A stretch of DNA of 64,000 nt from the NCBI RefSeq assembly GCF_026151205.1, contig NC_087077.1:11382983-11446982 (forward strand), read 5' to 3'. Below are positions 46,483 through 57,509 of the stretch, piece after piece. The number at the start of each line of letters is the position of its first letter. Position 1 is the first letter of the stretch. The translations under genes were made by a program, and so were the position numbers. The DNA comes from Bolinopsis microptera. Its lineage: Eukaryota; Ctenophora; Tentaculata; Lobata; Bolinopsidae. The notes beneath the pieces were generated by a model, which did not search any database, was not told the origin of the DNA, and worked only from the letters and a program-made list of their open reading frames with translations.

Positions 46483-49400
46483 AATCAGAGTGACCTCCAA
46501 TCTCCATAGATGATCAAACGCATGGCCCAACATATAATCGAAGAGAATTTTCAAATGATTTTCGGCATTTCAATTCTTGCAGCGGTTGCTGAGTTTCTGA
46601 AAAATAAATCATTATAAAACATTATTGGGATTTAATATTGTCTGAAATATTCGAATTTTCGTATGTTGACGACAGACTTCTCGAATGAATAGTTATAAAT
46701 ATTAAACACGTGTGTAACGGGACTTTTGGCCCCCTCTATTATTCCTAGTATATCTATAATATTAGAGCTATTCTGGTGTATCTGAACAACATTAGAGCTA
46801 CTAAAGTCTGCTGTATAGTAACAATATAAATACTAGTGAAGTATGGTGTATATTAACAATATAAGAACTAGTGACGTCTACGTCTGGTATAACTCCACAA
46901 TTATAATAGTAGAGCTAATAAAGTCTGGTGTATCTGAACAATATTAGAGCTAGTAAAATGTGGTGTATCTGGTGTATATTATAGAATAGCCATTCTTTAT
47001 TAGTTAATATAAATTAATTATGAAACTCTAATACCCTGTGGTTAACGTTTTTCAGTTTCAGCCCTTTCGACTTAGTAATTCCTGATAACTAAAAACTACT
47101 TTTATCCGTGTTTTAAGCTATTCCAATCATTTTGAGCCTATAAAAAGTTTTTAAATTTTTGCTCATTAGCTTATTGCTTATTATCCAATTAACTGATTAT
47201 CTTACGTAAAATTGTCTTCCTGATTATATGAACACCCTCGATAAATCTGCAACCTTTAACGATGTTCACAACTAAAGTTATTTGACAAACAAGAAAAGCG
47301 GTTAAGTGGCAAAAAGTGGCCTTATATATATACAGGGTGGCCTTAATAGCTCAATCACTGAGTGCCCAATTGAAATAATTCTTTCTGGTATGACTTACTA
47401 CCACCACTAGTTCGAGGAATTTGTCAAATCGATAAATATTAGAGTTCATTTTTTTCAAATGAAGGTTCATTTTTGCATTAATTTGATATAGTTTTTATAT
47501 AATAGTTTTGATAGTCGAATCGAGCTAAATTTTATTGAATTGTGTTTGGCCATTCGAATTACGTTTGTCCTGAAAAAATTAGAACTGTAACTTCTTAGAT
47601 GACAGAGATATGAAGCATAACGAGTTTATTCATTACGTGTGATCAGGAGATTGGTTTACCTAATCACGTGATTAGGTGACCCCGTTAACCACCCCGTTAA
47701 ACATTATGGGAATTGTTAAGGGTGCCCAATTAAGGTGTCGTGTCACGGTGTCACATAATCACCCAGTCAATATTGTTAACAAGATACAGAAAATGCTTGA
47801 TAACTTGGTCATTTCTAATCCGTTTTGCCTCATGTTTTCGGATCATATGCAACATTTAATAATCTACCGTCTCTGAAAAAATAGGCGTTCAGCATGTTCA
47901 GAGAAAACAATATAGGTGTTTTAATATTGAATGGGCGTGGTCTAAAATATTCGAATTTTCAAATTTTGACGACGAAATCCTCGAACCAGTAAGTACAGTA
48001 TGCCATCTGCAAAGCAACAGCTCTAAAATATAAAACACAGCGGAGCTATTAAGGCCAACGTATGCCCACTGACTTTTGGCCCACCCTATATATTAAGACA
48101 CAAATCTTTTGTAAGCTTTGTGTGTCGGCAGATCGATTTTATCAGACGGATCTGTCTGTACAACTCGACAATTCACGCAAATCTCGAAGTTCCGGTGATG
48201 CACACTCAAATTTTGGCAGAAATGCTGAAGCAAGTGTGGTTTACATAAAACTCTTAGACACATTTTGGTCTATAATTCGGTGTGTCTCTAATATGATATT
48301 TGCCAATTAATTGTGGGCTGTGGCGTGATCAGAGCCGCGCACACGTGCGAATATATCTATCAATGGAAATTGGAATGTACAAATGTGTATGGTGTGTGCG
48401 AAGCAAATTTAGAAGTGTAGCCGCTGTAATCTATAAAAAATATTATAAGCTATGATTCCGTTTTATTACAGGATCTGGCATCTGCCGTAAATATCACTGA
48501 TTTTATCTGTGACACACACTATAAACTATGCAATGTTACCTGTTTCTCTAATAAACTGCTCTAACAAGTACACGGCTAGGGACTGCGAGTACTCCTCTAA
48601 CGGAATTAAATAATTAAAGTAGAAAGTGATCGATGGAGCGGTTTTTTAGAAGTACAGGAGAGTAAACAGCATAAAATGTAAACAAATGAAAACATATAAT
48701 GCTCTTAGTAGTAAATGGCCATTTGTTCTGAGCTGTATGGTTTTTTGACAATCAACTAGCGGGGCAAGGAATGTACTGGCTGGTAGCTTTTGTACACACC
48801 AGAACGCTAGTCTGGTTGATAGGAAGGCATTATAATTTGTGGGTGTAAGAGGGAATATTTGGCATGTACTATTCTAGCAGCTATTAGAATTAGAATTAGA
48901 ATTAGAATCAAATTTACACAGCAATACAATAAGAATAAAAAATAATTTAAGAAGCTTCAATCTGCTGTGCAGGACATTCAAGTCAGTCGAAAACTGTTAG
49001 CAGAACACCCTTCTAGGGACATAAGCTATTTTGTAACAAATGGTCTTTACAATTATTAAGGACGGTAAGTATTTTGGGTGTTAAATCATGGCTAAATGTC
49101 TTAAGTGGGGGCCGGGGGTTTAAATTTAGGGGAGAAAAAAATGAATGTTGGGTTATAATATTAATCATAGAACATTTTTTTTTTTGAACATTTAAAATAT
49201 AATTTGGAACATTACAGTAACGTTATTCAAATCTCAAACAAAAAAAGTATATTTCAAAGCTTTGTGTTTTGATCATATGATTATGGGTGTATAGTGATTT
49301 TGATTGCATAAATTTGATTGGGCAGTGATGGTGAGTGAGAAGATGATGGGAGTGCCAGCCAGTAACTCTGTCAAATGAACAGCCCACTGAGGAGTGGGTG

Positions 49401-49848
49401 AGCGCAGGCGCGAGAACGGCAGAGAGGGTGGCATAAAACGGAATACACGGCCACAGAAAAGACACAGAAACTAAACCGTGCGCGGTAAGTTAGCCAGTGT
49501 CTGAGAGCTAGTGTTCCCCGGCAGGAGGCATCCAAAAGAGGTGCCGTGGTGAACTGTCGAGGCTAAGTTCGAATGCAAGGCGAAGCAACTCAAACTGATG
49601 ATGAAGAGGTAGACTGAACGGGAAGTGAAGAAAAAGGAAAAGGAAGGATCCAGCTGAGGTCTGGCTCATGTCAGGAAGTGATGAAAAGCTCACAGACAAA
49701 ATCATCCGTGGCTGTCTACCCCGTACGTAGGCAGTGTCCGAGATTTCAGGCATCAGGATACACTGAAACAGTGCAGAGCTGATTACGACCAGGGTCCTCG
49801 CGGATACCCCGCCTCGGAGGTCGAGCCAATGCCCTGCTTTCGATACTT
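46483..49848. repeat. Duplication unit C, running into the LINE
   Basis: Starts AATCAGAGTGACCTCCAATC like 43135 and follows unit B with offset 3,348, then slightly more as indels accumulate. It leads without a break into the first ORF of the LINE. Short open frames within (47676-47876, 48062-48310) repeat those in unit B and have no family signature. Confidence 0.85.
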
Positions 49849-51243
49849 ATGTCTACTGGTGGAACCTTCATATTTTCTCTACTAGCAGTCACTGTAACCC
49901 TATCACTCGGAAGGCCCCACAGCTCCTACATGGACGCACGGCCGGGAGCCCATGTAGGGATAAAAGTGAACGCAAGCCTTCCATCACATCCGTCACAGAT
50001 TCAAAGCTGGGAGGAAAAATGGGAGCTGGAGGAGAGGAAAAAAGAAAAAAGAATACAAAAAAAGAAAACAAAAATGGAAAGGTCTAATGTGTCAATCAGC
50101 TCTATTCTTACCGAAATAAAAACCGAGATTAAAGAGCTAAAACTCACGATAACTGAGATGACCCCTGCAACCAAATCAACCGGGAGCTGCCAGGTAGCAA
50201 CAAAATGCTCAAGTGGCGCAGATCTACTGAAAAATCTGTCAAAAGCTACCCAAGACACCAGCATGCTCCTGGAGAAATCTGAAATAGGTCTGAAAGGGCT
50301 CACACAAACCCTCAAAGATACTATGTCTGTAAAGAAAGATCTGGAAGTTTGGAGTCAGAGTGTCTTCAAAAGGGAAGAAAATGAAAAAATCAATGAAATC
50401 CATGAAATCATCTCTGCCTCAAATTTCAGAAACAACCAGGCAGACCCAGCTCCAAATGTTAGCCAAAGCTATGTGAGACATATCCCCAGGTCACCAGCTG
50501 ACACACGGACTAACAGTGACATCCCCGGGCTGTCACCTAATCAGGGACGGTCTTCCTACAGGAGAGAAGACCTAGAACCCAGACAAAAAGGCAAGATAAT
50601 CACAAAAGAAAGTGCAACAACTCCTCGCAGCACAGGGAGATCCAAAAGAGCGAGTAACCCAGTACAGCGCCAACAGAAAATTGTTCTCCTCTGTGACTCG
50701 ACCATGCGAAGCTTTAAACCTGACGAGTTTCCAAAGAGGTACAATGTCTCTGTAATATACAGGCCAAGTTTGAAAGAACTTGACTCGTGCCTCGAACGAA
50801 CAGTAGAAGAGATTTCAAACCTCAATCCAGATGCAGTGTACATTCACCTTGGTACTCGGGACATCCTGGAAGGCAACAAGGCTGATATTGTGGTGGGATC
50901 ATTAATCAAGTCTACTGAAAAGATCCTTAGACAGACCTCACAACACTGCCAAATATTCATCTCTCACCCCTTTCTGCGCGACCATCCTGGAGAGGAATGG
51001 GGTAAAAATAGTCGACTCATCACAGAGGCAATCAGAAATCTTAAAGATGACAGTGAAAAGGCTGATTTCTGGATGAGATCAAGAGAAAACAGAAACAACA
51101 ATTTCTACCCGGGGGGATCGGATATCCCACACGACTATCTGTTTGTCCCAGATCAACCTCATCTAAATGACAGAGGTATCAGAGTAATCATGGGAAACTT
51201 CAAGACAAGTCTCAATAGTACATTTAGCAGGGACCGTACTTGA
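49849..51243 (+). CDS. LINE ORF1 protein with coiled coil and SGNH-esterase-like domain
   Basis: 464 residues. A hydrophobic stretch lies near residues 5-21 (FIFSLLAVTVTLSLG), so the natural start may be a later Met. A lysine/glutamate-rich coiled coil follows (about 54-105, WEEKWELEERKKEKRIQKKK), then a polar linker. Residues about 275-455 look like an SGNH/GDSL esterase fold: VLLCDSTMRSF (block I, serine), VYIHLGTRDIL (block III-like) and DQPHLNDRG (block V, Asp and His). Such esterase domains are known in ORF1 proteins of CR1 and related LINEs, where they are thought to aid nucleoprotein formation or membrane association. The protein would bind the element RNA. The first 20 or so codons lie in the duplicated 5' region, whose other copy is frame-broken. 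Confidence 0.85.
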   Translation: MSTGGTFIFSLLAVTVTLSLGRPHSSYMDARPGAHVGIKVNASLPSHPSQIQSWEEKWELEERKKEKRIQKKKTKMERSNVSISSILTEIKTEIKELKLTITEMTPATKSTGSCQVATKCSSGADLLKNLSKATQDTSMLLEKSEIGLKGLTQTLKDTMSVKKDLEVWSQSVFKREENEKINEIHEIISASNFRNNQADPAPNVSQSYVRHIPRSPADTRTNSDIPGLSPNQGRSSYRREDLEPRQKGKIITKESATTPRSTGRSKRASNPVQRQQKIVLLCDSTMRSFKPDEFPKRYNVSVIYRPSLKELDSCLERTVEEISNLNPDAVYIHLGTRDILEGNKADIVVGSLIKSTEKILRQTSQHCQIFISHPFLRDHPGEEWGKNSRLITEAIRNLKDDSEKADFWMRSRENRNNNFYPGGSDIPHDYLFVPDQPHLNDRGIRVIMGNFKTSLNSTFSRDRT

Positions 51244-51338
51244 ATTCTAGTCTCTCATTCTCAGCTCCTCCAAGTCTTCCGAGTTCTCTTCTTCTTTCCT
51301 CCTCTCCTCTTGCCTCTCTCATCTTCTATACCTGACTG
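51244..51338 (+). promoter_or_regulatory. Pyrimidine-rich inter-ORF leader
   Basis: Ninety-five bases between the two LINE frames are almost pure C and T with few purines (TCTTCTTTCCTCCTCTCCTC). ORF2 is in a different frame from ORF1, so its translation needs reinitiation or internal entry; the tract could take part. Inference only. Confidence 0.4.
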
Positions 51339-54300
51339 ATGAACATCGTCAACGGTATAATTTCCTGGAATGTTGCAAACATTCATGGCTTGCTCGGAAA
51401 CAAAGTTGAGGATCCCGAATTTGTCAAAATCATCAGTCCAAATGATATAATCTGCCTCCAAGAAACCGGATGCGAAGTTTCCCTGAAAGGATACAAATCC
51501 TATAGTGACATCCGCAAATCAGGTAAAGGAGGAGGAGTAACCACTTTGGTTAGGAACACAATTGTGGAATATTGCTCTCTGGATAAATGCACACTCACTG
51601 CGGACCATACAATGAATATTGTCATTGTTAAAATCACTGATCCCGACAGCAATCTCAACAACTTTGTTGTCAATAGCTACATCCCACCTACAAATAGCAA
51701 ACAGAAAAACCGCACTAACTGCTCCGAGGCAAACTTTGATGCCCTTCAGGAAAAAATAGCCAGCATCAAGAATAACCCCAGTGATGAGCTATTACTTCTT
51801 GGTGACCTTAATGCCAGGATAGGAGTAGCTCCAGATTTTCATATGTATGACAGAGCGGACGAATTCGAGCTCTTTCCAGAAACTGGCAGGTCTTCCGACT
51901 TCATGGTTATACCTGACGTGGCACCTATATCTCAAAATAGGAACAGCCAGGACAAAATTACCAATAGACACAAAAACCTTTTGCTTGACCTCTGTGGATC
52001 GCAAAACCTCCTGATCCTTAATGGACGTACCATCGGTGACTCTGCTGGAAAATACACATGCTACAAGTGGAACGGAAACAGCGTAGTGGACTACTTCATT
52101 GCATCAACATCCTTTCTTCACCGTGTCAAGAGCCTCTCAGTGGGTGAGCACACTCTGTTCTCCGATCACAATCCAATCTTACTCAGCCTTTGGCATAGAC
52201 GAAGGGCCCCTCAAAGGAATAGTCAAGCTCCCACTAGTATCTACGAGGAAGCTCCCTTTCGATACAAGATCACAGAAGAGGGTTTAGCCAACTTCACAAA
52301 ATCATTTGAACAGCCTGAGTTCATTCAAAGAATCTCCCAACTGACCAAAGATGTCGAATCCACTCCAAAAACCCATGAGGCAGTTGAAGCACTGAATAGG
52401 CAGATTACAGAACTCATAAACGATGTCGCTAAAAAAGAGTTCGATATCTCTAAACAAACTAAGAATCCAAAGCCTAAGTTCGCCTCATGGTTTGACGGCA
52501 AGTGTCACACTGCACGACGCCTTTTCAAACGGTCAATAAAAATTGTCGACAATAATCCTGATAACCAGAGAATCAAAACACGGCATCGTGCCAACTCTAA
52601 AGGATATCGAAAGATTGTCAATAAGAAAAGGGATGACTTCTTCAATAGTCTTAACAAGAAGATTAAAAACGGTAAAACTATATCCTGGAGAGATTTCAAG
52701 AAGCTTAAGAACTACAAGAAGGAAGAAGTCCAAACTGAAACGGAGCAACTCAACTCTTTCCATCAGTTCTACTCTGAGCTATATTCTGACAATCATCCAA
52801 CCGTAGACACTCTCACTAAAAGAGCTCTCCTCGAAGAAGCCAACGCCCTATCCGAGGGATCTGCCCCTAATGAGTCACTGAACAGCCCATTTACATCGGA
52901 TGAGCTGAACGCTGCGCTAGGCGAACTCAAATCGGGCAAAGCATCTTCTTTTGACCACATCAGCAACGAAATGCTCCGGGGTCTGAGCATGAATATGAAG
53001 TCGCTCCTCCTCAAACTCTTCAATTTGTGCCTGGAGACAGGAGTCTACCTCTGGAGCAAAAGTGTGATCACACCAATTCACAAAAAAGGGTGCATCAGGA
53101 ACCCTGACAACTATAGAGCAATAGCAGTCTGTAGCTGTATCGGAAAACTGCTCTCTACGATGCTGCTATCTCGGCTCGTTAATCACCGCCAAATCTCACA
53201 TCCTGATCCACCCAACCAAGCAGGCTTTACCAAAGGAAGCCAATGCAATGACCATATATTTACGCTGATGTCCACCATAGAAAAATACAAAAAAGTCAAA
53301 AGTAAAATATATGCAGTGTTCATTGATCTTCGCAAAGCTTTCGATCTAGTCTGCAGACAAGCTCTCATGTTCAAACTAGCCTGCTATGGTGTCAATGGTG
53401 GCTACTACGACATCATCAAAGACATGTACAGCAAATCAGAGGGTCATATCAAGATGAATGGTAAAATAAGTGAAGCATTCAAGATCCTTAAAGGAACTGA
53501 ACAAGGACACCCACTTAGCCCTGAGTTTTTCAAAGTTTACTTTAAAAAGCTTTCTGACCTCCTTAACGAAGCTACTGCGAACTGTCCGACACTCGCTGGA
53601 CTTTCAGTGACTCACCTAGCGTGGGCTGATGATCTAGTAATCCTCGGCCTAGATCCTGAGTCTCTCCAAAAGTTGCTTACGATTATTGGGGACTACTGTA
53701 ACGAATGGGGTCTGGAAATCAATATCTCCAAAACCAAATTCATGGTCTTCAATGGCAAAGGACCAGACATTCCAAATTGGCGTCCTTCCATTCACGAAAG
53801 AGATATCGAGATGGTCTCCAGCTACTGCTATCTTGGGATTATTATAAGCAGCACAGGGAAATTTCGGCAAGCAACTGACTCTCTATACCGTAAAGGACTT
53901 GGAGCTTACTTCAGCTTGAGAAGCACTATAGACCGGAGATTTGTTGATGCATCCTGCCTTAACAAATTATTTAACACCCTTGTTAAGCCAATTCTACTTT
54001 ACGGCTGTCAAGTTTGGGCCCCGGTTCTACCCACCGTCAATAAGGTCCTCTCTAGCTTCAGCAAGTTTCACAATCTTGATCATGCGGTCTCTCACATCGC
54101 TAAACAGCAACTTGAGCAAGTGCATCTACGACACCTAAAATACCTTCTTGGTATAAACAGAAGGGCAGTCAATGCTACAGCCTGGGGAGAAACTGGCTCA
54201 TACCCAATCATTATTGAAATGTTGAAACTGAGTACTAAATATTTCAAAAGAGTTATGAGCCTCCCCTCTACACAACTAGTCAAAGCTGCAATGACTGAGC

Positions 54301-54965
54301 AGATTAACCTCAAATTGTCATGGTTTGTAGGCATCGAATCAATCATCAAATCATTCAACAACATCGACCTTCTTGAAAGGAATTCATCGTCGCTGTTGAA
54401 CGCAACCTCACTCGCAGACTCCTGCAGCCCTGATTTAATCACAGAGAACCTGAAAAAACAGTTCCGCGATTCCTGGGGTTCTCTTGTGAAAGATTCTAGA
54501 AAGCTATCATTCTACAGTGAAGTCAAAACAGAATTTGTATGGGAGCCATATCTAACCTATGCTAGGTCTTTTCAGGACAGAAGGGCAACCACACAGATTC
54601 GGTCCAGTTCGCATCACCTTAGAATTGAAAGGGGGAGATATGACCAAACTCCAATTGATGAAAGGACCTGCAACTATTGCGAGCTTAACAACAACCAGCT
54701 ATTCATCGAGGACGAGAATCATATGCTCCATTTCTGCCCCCTAGGGAAGGGTCCTAGGGACAATTTTCAAAATCTCAGTGGAAACCTACTCAACAATGTT
54801 GGTAATGGTAGCTTCAATCTTGCCTCCACGTTCATGTCGCAGTCTGATTGCAAGGATACTACCAGTGATGAGGACGTAAGTTTGATCAAACTCTCAACCA
54901 GCACCATTAACAAGATCTACAGACTAACCCTCAACTTCAAAGACAGTCTGAAAGCAGATAATTAG
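51339..54965 (+). CDS. LINE ORF2: endonuclease-reverse transcriptase
   Basis: 1208 residues, uninterrupted. The N-terminal endonuclease/exonuclease/phosphatase domain shows IISWNVANIHG, IICLQETG (catalytic Glu), LLLGDLNARIG, VVDYFIAS and SDHNPILLSL (Asp-His). The reverse transcriptase follows with TPIHKKG, DNYRAIAV, AVFIDLRKAFD (motif A, near residue 662), GTEQGHPLSPEFF (motif B; Glu-Gln-Gly-His replaces the usual Arg/Lys-Gln-Gly-Cys) and LAWADDLVIL (catalytic Asp-Asp near 762). The C-terminus has RIERGRY, then CNYCELNN and HMLHFCP, a Cys-Cys-His-Cys knuckle. The enzyme nicks the target and copies element RNA there. LINE clade not resolved (CR1/Jockey/I-like range). Confidence 0.96.
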   Translation: MNIVNGIISWNVANIHGLLGNKVEDPEFVKIISPNDIICLQETGCEVSLKGYKSYSDIRKSGKGGGVTTLVRNTIVEYCSLDKCTLTADHTMNIVIVKITDPDSNLNNFVVNSYIPPTNSKQKNRTNCSEANFDALQEKIASIKNNPSDELLLLGDLNARIGVAPDFHMYDRADEFELFPETGRSSDFMVIPDVAPISQNRNSQDKITNRHKNLLLDLCGSQNLLILNGRTIGDSAGKYTCYKWNGNSVVDYFIASTSFLHRVKSLSVGEHTLFSDHNPILLSLWHRRRAPQRNSQAPTSIYEEAPFRYKITEEGLANFTKSFEQPEFIQRISQLTKDVESTPKTHEAVEALNRQITELINDVAKKEFDISKQTKNPKPKFASWFDGKCHTARRLFKRSIKIVDNNPDNQRIKTRHRANSKGYRKIVNKKRDDFFNSLNKKIKNGKTISWRDFKKLKNYKKEEVQTETEQLNSFHQFYSELYSDNHPTVDTLTKRALLEEANALSEGSAPNESLNSPFTSDELNAALGELKSGKASSFDHISNEMLRGLSMNMKSLLLKLFNLCLETGVYLWSKSVITPIHKKGCIRNPDNYRAIAVCSCIGKLLSTMLLSRLVNHRQISHPDPPNQAGFTKGSQCNDHIFTLMSTIEKYKKVKSKIYAVFIDLRKAFDLVCRQALMFKLACYGVNGGYYDIIKDMYSKSEGHIKMNGKISEAFKILKGTEQGHPLSPEFFKVYFKKLSDLLNEATANCPTLAGLSVTHLAWADDLVILGLDPESLQKLLTIIGDYCNEWGLEINISKTKFMVFNGKGPDIPNWRPSIHERDIEMVSSYCYLGIIISSTGKFRQATDSLYRKGLGAYFSLRSTIDRRFVDASCLNKLFNTLVKPILLYGCQVWAPVLPTVNKVLSSFSKFHNLDHAVSHIAKQQLEQVHLRHLKYLLGINRRAVNATAWGETGSYPIIIEMLKLSTKYFKRVMSLPSTQLVKAAMTEQINLKLSWFVGIESIIKSFNNIDLLERNSSSLLNATSLADSCSPDLITENLKKQFRDSWGSLVKDSRKLSFYSEVKTEFVWEPYLTYARSFQDRRATTQIRSSSHHLRIERGRYDQTPIDERTCNYCELNNNQLFIEDENHMLHFCPLGKGPRDNFQNLSGNLLNNVGNGSFNLASTFMSQSDCKDTTSDEDVSLIKLSTSTINKIYRLTLNFKDSLKADN

Positions 54966-55194
54966 TTTCCTTTCTCAGTTTTCAACCCTGATATAACTAT
55001 TGTACTAAAAATTTGATCATAATGCTTAGGGTCTTTATTAGAATTCAAATTGGATACAAAAATAGGATCTCTTTACACTACACTTACTCACTCACACATC
55101 ACATTCAACTGGAATACGCTTAGCTGGCAGAGTAAGTCGATTTGGTCATGAAATTTTGGAGGTCAGGTGGAATCCCTACAGGAGCCTACGAAAT
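54966..55194 (+). other. Probable 3' untranslated region of the intact LINE
   Basis: AT-rich with no open frame. The end of the element could not be placed. Confidence 0.4.
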
Positions 55195-55395
55195 TTTAAG
55201 GTTAATAATATCAAAATCTGTATTTGTCCAGTCATACACGGCATGACAATGCTGGTTGGCACGGCATGACAATGCTGGTTGGCAAGTGGATTTCAGGCAA
55301 GAAATACTAACAGAATAATCAAATATTTTTAAGTTAGGGGTTATTATATTCCATATTTTCGTTAACCTCGTGTTATGGTTGTCTGGGGGATCCGC
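55195..55395 (-). pseudogene. Short LINE remnant related to 37330-38297
   Basis: TTTGTCCAGTCATACACGGC...GTTAACCTCGTGTTATGGTTGTC parallels 37900-38070 (CAGTCAAAATCTTTCACGG, GACCTAGTGTTGTGGTTGTC). Only the last part of the coding region remains. A 25-base segment with GGCACGGCATGACAATGCTG is repeated twice in tandem. Confidence 0.5.
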
Positions 55396-55850
55396 ATAAT
55401 TTGACCGGGACCAGGACCGGGATGAAAAATGTGACTTGACCGGGACCGGGACCGGGACTGGGATAGCTCAAAATTGCCAATCTCGGTACCGGGATTCCCG
55501 GTACCGGGAATTCCGGCCGATTACTGGTTAATTCATGATCATAATTTATTACTCAAACTTGTTTAGCAATTTTAAACATTGTTTTATTTGGCTCAGAGGA
55601 TGTTTAAAGATGAAATTCAAAATGAATGAAAGGAAAAACTTAAAATCACAGTGAATGAAATTATGTAAAAGATCCAGGCCAAAATCCCGGCAAATTTGAG
55701 TGATTGACCGGGACCAAGAATCCTGAATTAACCGGGACCGGGACCGAGATCATAAATCAGCATTTGACCGGGACCGGGATAGCTCATAATTGCCAATCCC
55801 GGTACCGGGATTCCCGGTACTGGGAATCCCGGTCGATTACTGGGCACAGA
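55396..55850. repeat. GGGACC-rich repeat block, two similar halves
   Basis: Runs of (GACCGG)n and GGGACCGGGACC alternate with CCGGTACCGGGATTCCCGGT. The arrangement in 55400-55530 is repeated at 55700-55850, each ending CCGGNCGATTACTGG. Sharp GC contrast with the AT-rich surroundings. Confidence 0.8.
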
Positions 55851-56165
55851 TCAGCTGGATGCTGGAGAACAGAACCATCAAGTGATCAAGAGATACCGGA
55901 ACCAGAACCACGATATGGGTTGAGGAACAGAGCAAGTTTGCGACCTCCAGACTATTACAGTGATAACCATCATCTACAATTAGACGGGTGATTAACAATC
56001 ACGAGCAATATTTTAGTAATGTCAGATAATCTGGCACGGTTTCAAGACTGGGATTGAGTGTTACCCAGGCCCAACCGAGCACAGTTCACCTATCAATTAT
56101 TGTTGGCATAGTTCTAGCCACGCTGCTAGATTACATCAGTATATGAGTCAGGATGTTTATCAGTA
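55845..56165 (+). pseudogene. 3' end of an LTR-type retroelement polyprotein (first copy)
   Basis: The frame PSSDQEIPEPEPRYGLRNRA, SLRPPDYYSDN then stop resembles the basic/aromatic C-terminal end of Ty3/gypsy-type integrases (R-x-R-N-R-x-x-P-x-Y). About 305-320 bases including following noncoding DNA recur at 57679-57983. No protease, reverse transcriptase or LTR pair could be tied to it. Tentative. Confidence 0.4.
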
Positions 56166-56199
56166 GTATTTGTCTTTAAACATCTAATAAAAGGTAAAA

Positions 56200-57141
56200 A
56201 TGCACACGATACAAAATTCAACCAATTCTCCCACGAGTTTGTACGCTGGGTTGACTGTGATGGACTTTCACTTAATCTAAAAAAGACCTGCTATATGCTT
56301 TTCGGTGTTAGAAATACTGACAATACTCCAAATATTCATATTGCAGACACACAATTAGATCGTAAAAGGGAAGCACGGTTTCTTGGCGTTATAATGGATG
56401 ATAAATTAACATGGTCTAAGCATATCGCAGCTGTTAGAAAAAATGATGGAATTATGTCACCTACTGTAGGAATTATATCACCTACCGATTCAAATAAGGC
56501 TACAGTTATAAATCAAGAGGCTTGCATATAATGAACATATTGACATTTATATCAAAGTTTTGTTCAATCGCATTTAAACTTCTGTTCAATTATATGGGGG
56601 TTTGCAGCAAAAAATCATACTGAATCACTCTTCTCACGACAAAAACAGGGTATCAGGCTGCAATCTGCATCTGCAGTAATGCCAGGTTACATTAATTACT
56701 TTTACAAAGACGGTCGACTGCCAGAGCACACTAAACAATTTTTCAATGACAATGGTATGCTCACCGTGCACAGTGTTATTGTAAAAAACACACTAATTCT
56801 CATGCACCGAAACAAACACTTCCGTAGCTCAGTCACTCAACAAATCCGTATGACCATCCCAGAAAATGCACCCTCTGCAAACTCAGATCACGTGACTGCA
56901 GCTTCCTGGTTAGCCGAGTGCAACACCACATATTTCAGATTTTCGCTTGTTCTTTAAAGAACCTTTACTCTCAATTTATGCTGTAAATGCAAATGTAAGC
57001 ACCCGGCCCTACCCAAACGTTTTTTCCATAAACCTTTTTAAATCGGCTACAAAACGCATGCTCTTGAACCTGCAGAGTGAAAATGACAATGACACGTGGC
57101 CCAGTTTCCTATTACATAATATTCCAGGACTAAGAAGATAA
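56200..57141 (+). pseudogene. 3' part of a CR1/Jockey-type LINE, frame-broken
   Basis: Successive frames carry LNLKKTCYMLFGVRNTDN, ARFLGVIMDDKLTWSKHI, then SHLNFCSIIWGFAAKN, GYINYFYKDGRLPEHTKQF and NGMLTVHSVIVKNTLILMHR. These are the thumb and C-terminal segments of LINE reverse transcriptases after the catalytic domain. At least three frame breaks show it is dead. It ends at ...LHNIPGLRR and is followed by a TTAATTAG microsatellite that may be its tail. Confidence 0.8.
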
Positions 57142-57195
57142 CAACGGGTTTGACAGTTACTGGATATAACGGTCATATTACTGCCCCCCTATTAG

Positions 57196-57272
57196 TTTAG
57201 TGAATTAGTTAATTAGTTAATTATTTAATTAGTTAATTAGTTAATTAGTTAATTAGTTAATTAGTTATTAGT
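57196..57272. repeat. (TTAATTAG)n microsatellite
   Basis: About nine near-perfect 8-bp units directly downstream of the LINE fragment, the form of a 3' tail repeat. Confidence 0.9.
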
Positions 57273-57509
57273 GATATGGTTATTATTACGTACTATATAT
57301 TATATGATATTACAAAAATAAACTATGATATGTATATAATACTTGTACACAAAAAAGCCAGAACAAACTGGGCACAGACTAGCGGCAACTAATAATAATA
57401 TTAATGGATGAGCCACACATCCTAAATTCCAGGTTCATATTTACACTGCCACATTCCCCACTATCATTATTCTCCTATCAGCACAAGCCCTAATTGATTT
57501 TAATTGCTC

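Larger units (their letters stand above)
49849..54965 (+). mobile_element. Apparently intact non-LTR retrotransposon (LINE) with two ORFs
   Basis: Two long uninterrupted frames in one orientation, 464 and 1208 codons, separated by a 95-base pyrimidine-rich gap. This gene order with an apurinic-type endonuclease at the start of the second protein is the classic LINE layout. No stop or frameshift was seen, so it may be active or very young. The 3' end is not sharply defined; no poly-A or simple-repeat tail was recognised before about 55195. The 5' region overlaps the tandem duplication C. Confidence 0.93.
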
